A stretch of DNA of 38,802 bases, from NCBI GenBank assembly GCA_964560135.1, contig CAZLKN010000030.1, positions 1 to 38,802 of the forward strand, in the 5' to 3' direction. The stretch comes from CAZLKN01 sp964560135. Its GTDB lineage: Bacteria; Actinomycetota; JAICYB01. This document shows positions 1 through 8,831 of the stretch, piece by piece; positions within the stretch are counted from its first letter, which is position 1, and every line of letters begins with the position of its first letter. Both the position numbers and the translations under genes were made by a program. The notes under the pieces were generated by a model. The model saw nothing but the letters and a program-made list of their open reading frames with translations. It was not told where the DNA came from and ran no database searches.

Positions 1-447
1 GTTGTCACCGCGGTTGAGCTCGGGCTGCCTCGTGCGCCCGACACCCAGTCCCCGGCGCAGGCGAGCGATCCGAACCCGGATGCGGGCCAGGAGATCGAGG
101 TGTCCGGCAGCGGATTCGAGCCCGGAGCGCGCGTCGAGGCGATCCTGTTCTCCGAGCCCCGCGTCCTAGGTGTGGCCACCGCCGACTCGACGGGCTCGGT
201 GACGATGCGGGTCACGATCCCGCGTGACGTCTCCGGACGCCACGAGCTACGCCTCGTCGGACCGAACCCCGCCGGGGGGACGCACCGGGCGGTCACCGTC
301 CTGAACATCACCGGCGATCCGACCCTGCCCCGGACGGGCATGGACCTCACGACCTACGTGGTCATCGCCCTGTCGCTCATCACCCTCGGTGAGATGCTCC
401 TCGGCGGCACCCTGTTCGTCCGCCGCCGCCCCGGCGACACCTGGTAG
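1..447 (+). CDS. C-terminal part of an LPXTG cell-wall-anchored surface protein (5' end outside window)
   Basis: The reading frame is open from the first base, so the start lies upstream. A GTG at 100 is an internal codon, not a convincing start. The C-terminus carries a complete sortase sorting signal: LPRTG, a hydrophobic stretch (TTYVVIALSLITLGEMLLG) and the basic tail RRRPGDTW. Sortase would cleave between T and G and link the protein to the cell wall. The visible ectodomain of about 100 residues is a beta-rich module (EVSGSGFEPGARVEAILFS, then a GRHELRLVG strand) of the kind seen in bacterial surface repeat domains. The stop is followed at once by a GC-rich hairpin. No sortase gene lies in the window. 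The anchoring call is firm; the ligand or role is unknown. Confidence 0.85.
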   Translation, partial: VVTAVELGLPRAPDTQSPAQASDPNPDAGQEIEVSGSGFEPGARVEAILFSEPRVLGVATADSTGSVTMRVTIPRDVSGRHELRLVGPNPAGGTHRAVTVLNITGDPTLPRTGMDLTTYVVIALSLITLGEMLLGGTLFVRRRPGDTW

Positions 448-449
448 TC

Positions 450-480
450 GGGGGCCCCGCCACGCGGGCGGAGCCCCCTT
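450..480. terminator. GC-rich hairpin terminator between convergent genes
   Basis: GGGGGC at 450-455 pairs with GCCCCC at 473-478, with an inner stem CCCGC/GCGGG, starting 2 nt after the LPXTG gene stop. It lies between that gene and the convergent RCC1-like gene, so it may act in both directions. Only two T follow on the plus strand, so it is an I-shaped, GC-rich terminator of the actinobacterial type. Confidence 0.6.
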
Positions 481-523
481 CCACGGATCAGCAGGGCGGT
501 GAGCCGACCGCCTCGTCGATCGC

Positions 524-1429
524 TTACGGGTACGAGGCGGACTGGCCCTGCGAGTCGTCCCCCCAGCAGTGCACGCTGGCGTCGGCGAGCAGCACGCAAC
601 TGTGCCGCTGCCCGGAGGTCACCTGCACCGCCGGCGGCAGGTCCGCGTAGCCGTCCGATTGCCCCTCGGCGCTGCGACCCCAACACGTCGCCGCACCCGT
701 GGCGAGCAGCGCGCAGGTGTGGAAGCGGCCGTTGGCCACCTGGACAGCTGGGGGCAGGTCGGCGTACCCGTCCGACATTCCGCTGTCGGTCGATCCCCAG
801 CATTCGACGGCTCCCGTGGCGAGGGACGCGCACGAGTGCACACCGCCGGCACTGATGCTGGTGGCCGGTCCGGCGTGCACGGCGGCCTGGCCATCGCCGT
901 TCCATCCCCAGCACGTCACCGAGAGGTCGGCCAGCATGGCGCACGTGTGGAAGGCGCCGGTGGCGACGCGCAACGCGGGCGGCGATCCGTTATAGCCCGT
1001 CGCCTGACCGCGGGTGTTGAGCCCCCAGCAGTTTACGGTGCCATCCAGCAGCAGCGCGCACGTGTGGTGCCCGCCTGCGGCCACCTGGATCGCGGGCGTG
1101 GCACCGTCGTAGGACGCCGCCTGCCCGGAGCTGTTCAAACCCCAGCACCGCACCGCGCCGGGCAGCGTCACGGCACAGGTGTGCCCGCCCGTGAACCACT
1201 CGCTGGCGGCGACCTGGATCGCATCCCCGCCGCCGTACCCGGCGGCCTGTCCGACGTTGTTCATACCCCAGCAGTGGACGTTACCGGTCGCCAGCAGCGC
1301 GCACGTATGGTAGCCGCCGGCCGCCACCTGCACGGCCGGTGGATCGGCGGCCGCCGCCTGCGGCGGGGCACCGGGCCCCGCCAGCAGCGCACCAATGACG
1401 ACCACGAACGCCCAGCGTCGATGCGACAC
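524..1429 (-). CDS. Secreted RCC1-like single beta-propeller protein, 7 Cys-pair repeats
   Basis: The protein has a signal peptide (basic SHRRWAF, hydrophobic core, AQ/AA-type end near PPQAAAA) and then seven tandem repeats of about 38 residues. Each has the pattern H-[ST]-C-A ... C-W-G ... G-Q, as in RCC1 (alpha-tubulin suppressor-like) repeats. Seven repeats would make one complete seven-bladed propeller. Every repeat holds two cysteines, which suggests one disulfide per blade outside the cell. I chose GTG at 1429 because the GGGGGG ribosome site (1439-1444) sits 9 nt ahead; an in-frame ATG at 1438 directly abuts the G-run and is the alternative. It lies downstream of the 14-repeat paralogue at 1460-3235 in the same direction with a gap of about 20-30 bp, so they probably form an operon. 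Binding partner unknown. Confidence 0.85.
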   Translation of the reverse strand: MSHRRWAFVVVIGALLAGPGAPPQAAAADPPAVQVAAGGYHTCALLATGNVHCWGMNNVGQAAGYGGGDAIQVAASEWFTGGHTCAVTLPGAVRCWGLNSSGQAASYDGATPAIQVAAGGHHTCALLLDGTVNCWGLNTRGQATGYNGSPPALRVATGAFHTCAMLADLSVTCWGWNGDGQAAVHAGPATSISAGGVHSCASLATGAVECWGSTDSGMSDGYADLPPAVQVANGRFHTCALLATGAATCWGRSAEGQSDGYADLPPAVQVTSGQRHSCVLLADASVHCWGDDSQGQSASYP

Positions 1430-1459
1430 CTCGATCATCCCCCTTCGTCTTGCGACGGC

Positions 1460-3235
1460 CTACGGGTAAGAGGCCGTCTGTCCCTTGGTGTTACGACCCC
1501 AGCAGGTCACGCTGCCGTCGCCGAGCAGGGCACAGGCATGATCGTGACCGGCGGTGACCTGCGTCGCATGCGGGAGCGCCCCGTACCCGGTGGCCTGTCC
1601 GTCTCCGTTGTATCCCCAGCACTGCGCGCTCCCGTCCACCAGCGCGCAGGAGTGCCGGTAGCCCGCAGCAACCTGTGTGGCCGGTGGGGGCCCGGTGTAG
1701 CCGGCCGCCCGTCCGTAGGAGTTCAGCCCCCAGCAATCCACATCGCCGGTGGCGAGCACGGCGCAGGTGTGGGAGATCCCTCCGGCCACACCGACGGCCG
1801 GGCCCGCGTGCGGCGCCACCTGGCCGAAGCTGTTCGACCCCCAGCAGGTGATGGCGCCGGTGGCCAGGACCGCACAGGTGTGGGCATTCCCGGAGCCGAT
1901 CGCCACCGCCGGCGGGATACCGCTGTACCCCGCCGACTGACCGAGGCTGTTGCTCCCCCAGCACACAACCGAGCCGTCCGCACGCAGGGCGCACGAGTGT
2001 GTCGTCCCGACGGTGACTTGGGTGGCCGGCGGAAAGCCGTTGTACCCCGTCGACTGCCCGGCACCGTTGTAACCCCAGCAGACCACCGAACCGTTCACAC
2101 GAAGGGCGCAGGAGTGCCGTCCGCCCGCGGCGACCTCCACGGCCGCGAACGGCACACCGGCGTAACCGTTGGACTGCCCGTGCGAGTTGGAGCCCCAGCA
2201 GTGCACCGCGCCGGTGGTCTGCACCACGCAGGTGTGCTCGAAGCCCGCCGAGACGTGCGTGGCAGGGGGCGGCGGCGGGGGCAGCGGGGTGTGGATCCGG
2301 TCCTCGGCCTGACCGACGGCGTTGTCCCCCCAGCAGTGGACGTTATCGAGCGACGTCAGCGCGCAGCTGTGGGTCCGTCCGGCCGCCACCTGGGTGACGT
2401 CCCCGCCGTTGTATACATCGAGCTGACCCTGCGCGTTCGACCCCCAGCATTGGGCCGACCCACCGGCGCTGGCGATGCAGGTGTGGTCCCAGCCGGCGGC
2501 CACCGAGACGGCGTCCGCACCGGTCTGGTCGTCGGCCTCCCCGTAAGGGTTGTAGCCCGAGCACAGGACGTCATTCGCCGTCCGCACGCAGGTGTGCCAG
2601 TTGCCGATGGCCACCTCGAGGGCGGGCTCGGGCTCGGTGTAGCCGTCCGACTCGCCCCAGGCGTTGGCTCCCCAGCAGTGCACCTCGCCGTCGTCGATCA
2701 GGACACACGCGTGACGCGTCCCGGCGGCGACCCCGACACCGCCCCCAATCGGCCAGCCGTTGGACTGTCCGTGGTCGTTCCAACCGAAGCAGCGCACGTC
2801 GCCGGTTGACCGCAGTACGCACGTGTGCCACGAACCGGCCGCCACCGCCACACCGTCCCCCGACCACCAGCCCTGCGACTGCCCGTAACCGTCGTCGCCC
2901 CAGCAGGCGGCGTCGCCGCCGACGAGCAGCGCACAGGTGTGGTGGGCACCGGTCGTCACCTGGATGGCGTCCCCGCCGGTGTAGTCCTCGGACTGACCGG
3001 ACTCGTTGCTCCCCCAGCAGTCGACGTGACCGAGATCGGTCACCGCGCAGGTGTGAAAGTCACCGGCGTCCACCTGCACCGCGGCACCGAGCGAGGTGTC
3101 CGGGGTCGACAGCTCGATGGAGACGGGGTTCGGGGGCCGATCGGCCTGGCCGGCCAAGGCCGCTGGAGCGCCCAGCGTGAGAAACAGCGCGACGACACCG
3201 TGGACGAACGAACGCGGGCCTGCCGAAGCCGCCAT
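1460..3235 (-). CDS. Secreted RCC1-like double beta-propeller protein, 14 Cys-pair repeats
   Basis: A 591-residue protein with an N-terminal signal peptide (VHGVVALFLTLGAPAALAG). I count 14 repeats of the H-[TSA]-C ... C-[WFS]-G type. A proline-rich linker (LPPPPPPPA) falls after repeat 7 and divides them into 7+7, which fits two seven-bladed propellers in series. Nearly every repeat has two cysteines. The second propeller and the C-terminal end (Q-T-A-S-Y-P) match the downstream one-propeller paralogue, so the pair arose by duplication. The ATG at 3235 follows an 8-G run used as ribosome site. RCC1-like repeat proteins in bacteria are usually extracellular with unknown ligands; no enzymatic motif is seen. 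Function as an adhesin or scaffold is inference. Confidence 0.87.
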   Translation of the reverse strand: MAASAGPRSFVHGVVALFLTLGAPAALAGQADRPPNPVSIELSTPDTSLGAAVQVDAGDFHTCAVTDLGHVDCWGSNESGQSEDYTGGDAIQVTTGAHHTCALLVGGDAACWGDDGYGQSQGWWSGDGVAVAAGSWHTCVLRSTGDVRCFGWNDHGQSNGWPIGGGVGVAAGTRHACVLIDDGEVHCWGANAWGESDGYTEPEPALEVAIGNWHTCVRTANDVLCSGYNPYGEADDQTGADAVSVAAGWDHTCIASAGGSAQCWGSNAQGQLDVYNGGDVTQVAAGRTHSCALTSLDNVHCWGDNAVGQAEDRIHTPLPPPPPPATHVSAGFEHTCVVQTTGAVHCWGSNSHGQSNGYAGVPFAAVEVAAGGRHSCALRVNGSVVCWGYNGAGQSTGYNGFPPATQVTVGTTHSCALRADGSVVCWGSNSLGQSAGYSGIPPAVAIGSGNAHTCAVLATGAITCWGSNSFGQVAPHAGPAVGVAGGISHTCAVLATGDVDCWGLNSYGRAAGYTGPPPATQVAAGYRHSCALVDGSAQCWGYNGDGQATGYGALPHATQVTAGHDHACALLGDGSVTCWGRNTKGQTASYP

Positions 3236-3346
3236 GGTTCCCCCCCAATTGTCTGGCGCCGGAGCGCCGTCCTCGCCACGATCTTCGCCGTCCGCGTCCG
3301 ATTTCCTTCCGACGGTGGCCGTCCCGCCGGGACGATCCTTCGGGGG

Positions 3347-4621
3347 CTACAGCGCCAGGACGTCCTGCTCGTTTGTGGCGGTGTTGCCCACGGTGTCGGT
3401 GGCCGTCGCGGCGACGGTGTAGGAGCCCGGCAGAACCGTGATCGAGCAGCGGTACGGCGGGCCGTACAGCGTGCACACCGTTTCGCCGTCCACCCGGAAC
3501 TCCACGGACGCCACGTCGCTCTCGGCGTCGGAGGCCGCGGCCTCCAGCGTGAAGGTCGTCCCCGCCACGACCGCCGGGTAGCCGGGCTCGGCGGGGGTGA
3601 GGGCTTCGGAGTCCTGCACGTACACGCCGCCGGGGCGCGGACGGGTCAGCGTGACCGACGGGGCCCCCACCTCCGACCACCAGGCGTCCACAAGACCGTC
3701 GCGGGCGTCGGACCACACCACCACGTTGCCGGAGACCGCCGGGCTCCCCTGGGGGCCGGGCCCGGGACCCACCACCGTCTCGGTTCCGTCGCGCAGGTCG
3801 TGGAGCCGGATCTGCGGCACCCCGTCGCGGTGGTCCACCCACACGACGTTGCTCCCCGAGATCGCCGGCGCGGTCCGCGGGGTCCCCACCTCGCCGATGA
3901 CCTGTTCGTTAGGCTCGGCGACCTCACTGATCCAGATCTGGGACACACCGGTGGCGTCGTCCTGCCAGACCACCTTCCCGCCGGACACCGACGGCGCGGT
4001 CTGATTCCCGAGCCGCCGCACCACCGCCACCTCGCATCCGAGGTCGAGGTCGCGCGCGAAGATGTCCGCGTCGTCCCCGCGGTAGTCGACCCAGACGATC
4101 TGGCCCCCGGCGATCACCGGAGCGACCTGGTCGTGGGTCTCGGTGACCACCGGGATCCGCAGGCCGGAGGCGAGGTCCTGGAGGAAGATGTCCCACTGGC
4201 CGTTGCGGACCTCCTGCCAGACAACCCGTGCTCCGTCGATCGCCGGCCTCGCCTGGTCGGCGGCATCGACCGCGACCGGCTGCTCGATGCCCGTGACGAG
4301 GTCGTAGAGGTAGATGTCCCAGCCCCCGTTGCGTGCGTCTTGCCACACGACGCGGTTGCCGGAGATGGCGGGGTGGGTCGCGTCCCAGGCCCCGCCCGAC
4401 ACCGTCCAGGTCTGTCCGGTCTGCACGTCGCGGGCGAGGACGTCCCAGCTGCCGGCACGGAACTCCTGCCAGGCGACCTTCGTCCCGGACGCGGTGACGT
4501 TCAGCCGCTCGCCCACGAGACCGTCGACGACCGGCAGGGAGGTCCGGGAGGCGGCACCCGCGGGCGTCCCGGAGGCCACCAGTGCCAGCACCGCCACCAC
4601 CACGACCGCAGCTCCCCGCAC
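3347..4621 (-). CDS. Secreted TolB-like beta-propeller protein with C-terminal Ig-like domain
   Basis: A 424-residue protein with a signal peptide (VVVVAVLALVASGTPAGAA). Residues about 40-310 hold at least six repeats of the type G-x-x-V-V-W-x-D-x-R-[ND]-G-x-W-D-I-[YF]-x-x-D-L, the signature of TolB/WD40-like cell-surface propellers. Residues about 320-424 form an Ig-like domain that begins VTLTRPRPGGVYVQD and ends SYTVAATATDTVGNTAT. The same Ig type occurs twice in the divergent gene at 4774. The GTG at 4621 is preceded by GAGGGGGG, and translation gives a normal signal peptide from there. It shares a 153-bp divergent promoter region, containing an ATTCG-N13-CGAAT dyad, with the 4774 gene. 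Ligand unknown; a role in surface adhesion or polymer binding is inference. Confidence 0.82.
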   Translation of the reverse strand: MRGAAVVVVAVLALVASGTPAGAASRTSLPVVDGLVGERLNVTASGTKVAWQEFRAGSWDVLARDVQTGQTWTVSGGAWDATHPAISGNRVVWQDARNGGWDIYLYDLVTGIEQPVAVDAADQARPAIDGARVVWQEVRNGQWDIFLQDLASGLRIPVVTETHDQVAPVIAGGQIVWVDYRGDDADIFARDLDLGCEVAVVRRLGNQTAPSVSGGKVVWQDDATGVSQIWISEVAEPNEQVIGEVGTPRTAPAISGSNVVWVDHRDGVPQIRLHDLRDGTETVVGPGPGPQGSPAVSGNVVVWSDARDGLVDAWWSEVGAPSVTLTRPRPGGVYVQDSEALTPAEPGYPAVVAGTTFTLEAAASDAESDVASVEFRVDGETVCTLYGPPYRCSITVLPGSYTVAATATDTVGNTATNEQDVLAL

Positions 4622-4694
4622 GATCCCCCCTCACGCCTCGGTGCCCGGCCCCCGGAGAGTTCGCCACAGACGGTCCGCATTCCTGCACCGATCG

Positions 4695-4728
4695 GGAGGA
4701 TTCGGACGGTCATGCGTCGAATCCTTCC
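4695..4728. promoter_or_regulatory. Candidate operator: inverted repeat in divergent promoter region
   Basis: GGATTCG at 4698-4704 and CGAATCC at 4718-4724 form a perfect 7-bp inverted repeat with a 13-nt spacer, extended imperfectly to 4694 and 4728. It lies between the divergently transcribed genes at 4621 and 4774. The same core, ATTCG-N13-CGAAT, occurs in the next divergent region at 10429-10451. Use as a regulator site is inference. Confidence 0.4.
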
Positions 4729-4773
4729 GGCTGGGGCGGCACCGGGCCGCCTTCCATCCCTGGGGGGGTCACG

Positions 4774-7700
4774 ATGCGCTCGAACCGTCGTCTGGTCTTC
4801 GTCCTCGCGTGTGCCATCTTCCTGCCGCTCGTTCCGACGACGTCGGTGCAGGCGTCCCACGGCGGCGCCCACGCCACCATCAAGTACTGGGACGTCGGCG
4901 GTGATCCGGTGATCAAGGGCTTCGACCCCCACGAGACCCTCGAGGATCTCCAGGGCGTGACCGGACACGTGTCGACGCCGGAGGCACCCCTCACCCTCAT
5001 CACCTCGATGGAGAACACCCGCGGCGGTTTCTGCGGACCGATGTACTGGAACCCGGCGACCAACCACTTCAAGACCTATCCGGTGACCGGTGGCCTCCAG
5101 GTCGCCGTCGCGCTCAACGAGGATGCCCCCGTCCTGACCGAGGGCTCGAAGACCTTCCAGCCGGGTGACACCTGGTACACGGTGCAGGGCAACCCGAGCT
5201 ACGGCGTCTACGTCCACTTCCGCGGCACGGACGACTTCCGCCGCTACGAGAACCTCTCGGGGGCCGCCGTGGGCCTGCGTATGGACCAGCGCACGGGCAA
5301 GGTGTACGTCGCCGAGTTCAGCACGAACTCGCTGCTGGAGTTCGACCCCGCCACCAACACCGGCCGCCGCTGGGACATCGGCAACCGCCCCTACTGGCTG
5401 GACATCGACACCTCCGGACGCGTCTACACCACGGCCGCGACGGCCAACGGCCTCCCCGACCAGGTGGTGCGTCTGGATCCGGCGACCGACGAGATCCGCC
5501 GCTGGGACATCCCCGGTGGCGGGCTCCAGACCTCGGTGACCTTCGGCATGGGCAACGGCAACCGCGTGGACGACAACGGGCACATCTGGTTCAGCCTCAC
5601 CACCGCCGACAAAGTGGGACGGCTCATCCCGGACACGGACACCATCGAGCTCTATGAGCGAAACGCCCTGGACGACCCCAACGGGATCGCGTCCTCGGGC
5701 TCCGGCGCCTCACAGCAGACCTTCTTCACCCAGCGCAGCGCGAGCCGGCTCGGGCTGCTCACCGTGTCCTCCGGCGTGCCGGCGGTGTCGTCGGTGACGC
5801 CGGCCACCTCCACCGCGACCGCCACCACGGTCACCCCGACCCCCCGGGATTTCGTGATCACCCCCTACGAGGCCACCATCGAGCCCCAGACCTTCGACTC
5901 CCAGGGCGACACCGACCAGGGCATCATCCACTTCCCGTTCCCGGCCGGCGTCACCGGCCCGGCGGGGATGTCGCGGGTGGCGGCCCCGGGGACGATCTAC
6001 GGCTCGCTGGAGGGCACCGACCACGTCTTCGAGGTCTACAGCGACGCGATCATCGCCCCACCGGGCGGCTGTCCCGACGGGCCGTCGATATCGCTCACCG
6101 TGACCCGTCCCGCGCCCGGACGTACCTACGAGGACGACATCGACGCGGGCTCGAGCGGATCCAGCGCGATCGTCGTCCGGGGCTCACCGCTGACGGTCGA
6201 GGCGACCTCGTCGGACCCGGCGGCCACCCAGAAGGTGGACGTCTTCGTCGACGGCGTCCTCGCGGGCACCGACACCACGGCCCCCTACTCGGTCACGGTG
6301 CCGACCCTGCTGACACCCGGTTCCCACTCGATCACCGTCGCGGCGACCGAGAAGGACCGTCCGTCCTGCCGCGCCGTGGAAACCGTCGTCGTGATCGTGG
6401 AGTGCTTCGACGTGCTGGCGACGATCGACCGTCCGGAGTTCGGGCGCGTCTACGACCACGACAACGACATCGGCGCCTCCGGCGGCGACGCGCTTGTCCT
6501 CAACGGCGACATCACCGCCACGGCGACCTCCTCGAACCCGGCCCGCACCGCGCGCGTGGACTTCCGGATGAACAACGGGCCACCCGTGGCGGATCCGAGC
6601 GACCCCTACCAGGCGACCTTCGACGCCGACCCGCTGCCCCCGGGCCTCCACCAGTTCACGGCCACCGCCGTGGAGGAGAATCCCCACTGCACGAACACCG
6701 CCACCAAGCTGTTCCGCAAACCCGACCCGAGCCTCAAGGGCGTGGCCCAGACCTTGTTCACCGCCACCAACGTGCCCGCCGAGCCGCAGGTGTGGGTCGG
6801 CGGCGCCGAGGTCGGACCGACCTCGGGCAGCGACTTCATCCGGATCGTCGAGCAGCCCCTGCCCCCGGTGGTCGATCACCTCAACGTGGCCACCGACCAG
6901 TCCGAGGGCTCGACGGCCGCCGGGAACTTCTACGCCGAAAGCGACTCGCTGATCACCGACGTGAGCCTGCTCGGCGGCTTGATCGAGGCCGACGTGCTCC
7001 ACGCCCGCGTGCGGGCCGACCTCGACGTCGCCACCGTGACCGCCACCACGAGCGACGCGGGGACCGAGATCGTGAACCTGCGGATCGCCGGCACCCAGAT
7101 CCTCGCCCTCAGCGAGCCCAACCTGCGTGTCGACCTGCCCGACGACAAGGGTCACGTGATCGTGCAGGAGACGGTCGTGGACGGCGAGGGGGCGCGCCAG
7201 GAGATCACGGTGAACATGATCCACGTGTTCGCCCGGACCCCCGACTTCAAGGGGGAGATCATCGTGGGCTCGGCCCACGCCGGCGTGAACCTCGCCGGCG
7301 ACGTGTTCTTCGGTCCGGAGACCGACCTGATCCACCGTGCCGACGACGCGGGCACGAAGGCCGACGCCGGCGACGACGCGGCGACGGCCGTCCCGATCTC
7401 GGCGAACCCTGGCTTCCTCTCGGGGTCCATGACGCCCGGCGACGACCTCGACGTGTACTCCTTCGAGGCCCGCCAGGGACTCCGGGTCATCTCGGTGCTC
7501 AAGCCCGCAGAGCGGGAGGTGGTGCACGTCAACCCGATGCCGCAGGCGCCACCGGCGCTCACCGTGCCCGGGATCACCGGGTTCATCCTCGACGCCGTCG
7601 CCGCCGTCTCCGCCCAGGGCCCCTTCCAGCCCGACTTCAACCTCGTGCTCCGCGACCCCACCGGCGAGGTGCGGGCGGAGAGCACCAACGCCGGCAGCCT

Positions 7701-8828
7701 CCCGGACCGGGTCGAGCTCAACATCGACCTGCCTTGGGAGCCGGAGGACGCCGTGGACACCTGGACCCTGGAGATCAGCCGGGTCGCGGGCTCGCCGGAC
7801 GGCTTCTACAGCCTCTCGCTGGGGCTGCTGCCCGTGCCCCTGCGCGAGCAGGACGACGCGGACGAGCCCGGCGACGCCTCCGACCTCTGCTCGTCGTCCC
7901 GTGTGCTCAACCCCCAGATCGACGAGCCCGGCGAGGTCACGAGCACCACCTTCGCCGGTGTGATCCGGGACGACGACCAGTCGGACTTCTACGAGTTCCA
8001 GGCCACCGTCGGACAGCTCATCACCGTGGTCATGAAGCCCGACGAGCTCGCCGACGGCGCCGACCTCGACCTGTTCCTGTACACCCCCCGGTTCCCGGGC
8101 GGGGTGCAGGAGTGCTCGACCCCCTTCTCGGGCTCGACCAACGGCAAGTCGATCACCAAGGCCCTGCCCGAGGCGGTGGTGCAGCTGCCGGCCGAGTTCA
8201 CCGGGACCTACGGGATCGAGGTCCGCCGGATCAACGCCGTCGCGAACTACTACGTCGACGTCGACGTGACCAACCCGCTGCCGACCCTTCCCGACAACGA
8301 CGCCTTCTCGGGCACCGACGCTCAAGGCATCTGCNNNNNNNNNNNNNNNNNNNNNNNNNNNNNNNNNNNNNNNNNNNNNNNNNNNNNNNNNNNNNNNNNN
8401 NNNNNNNNNNNNNNNNNNNNNNNNNNNNNNNNNNGCCGACCCTTCCCGACAACGACGCCTTCTCGGGCACCGACGCTCAAGGCATCTGCGCGGCGCTGCT
8501 GCCCACCGCACTCACCTCGGGTGTCTACCAGGGGCGCCTGTCGGACTACCCCACCGACGACCTCGAGGACTGGTACGACGTGGATCTCGCCCCAGGCCAG
8601 GATCTGACGGCGATCATGAAGCCCTCGGAGTTGTCCAACTTCGACTTCGAGCTGTACGACCCGGCCTGCAACCCGGTCCCCCCGGGTCAGGGCACGGTCA
8701 ACAACCAGCCCACGTCGGTGCCCGAGACCGTTCGGATCGTGGACGCCGCCGGGGGCCGGTACAAGCTGCGGGTACAGAAGGTCAGCGGGGGTGGGAACTA
8801 CATGCTGGGGGTGGCGGTCAACCCGTAG
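4774..8828 (+). CDS. Very large secreted protein: NHL/Vgb-like propeller, two Ig-like domains, three PPC domains (interrupted by a scaffold gap)
   Basis: The ATG at 4774 follows a GGGGGGG ribosome site and opens a signal peptide (RRLVFVLACAIFLPLVPTTSVQA). Residues about 30-430 resemble an SMP-30/NHL or virginiamycin-B-lyase-like propeller (repeated KVYVAEF..NSLLEFDP.T and HIWFS...KVGRL). Two Ig-like domains follow (each starting near RPxxGRxY), then a beta-rich middle region, then three PPC-type (pre-peptidase C-terminal) domains with D-x-D-x-[YF]-x-[FV] cores. The frame is broken by the gap at 8335-8434, but the 55 bp on either side are identical. Counting that overlap once gives a continuous protein of about 1299 residues ending in VAVNP. 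It stops 3 bp before the convergent PAP2-like gene. No lyase catalytic residues were confirmed; a surface or matrix role is inference. Confidence 0.82.
8335..8434. other. 100-N scaffold gap flanked by an exact 55-bp duplication (assembly artefact)
   Basis: Bases 8280-8334 before the N run are identical to 8435-8489 after it. This is what an unmerged overlap of two contig ends looks like. Removing the Ns and one copy restores the reading frame of the surrounding gene (GTDAQGIC continues into AALLPTALT), so no sequence appears to be missing. Confidence 0.9.
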
Positions 8829-8831
8829 AGG

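Noticed and set aside
569..4912. Very long open frames on the plus strand opposite the RCC1-like and TolB-like genes
   Set aside because: They are products of high GC and of the regular repeats on the other strand; the translations are low-complexity Arg/Gly/Ala/Pro sequence without domains or ribosome sites.
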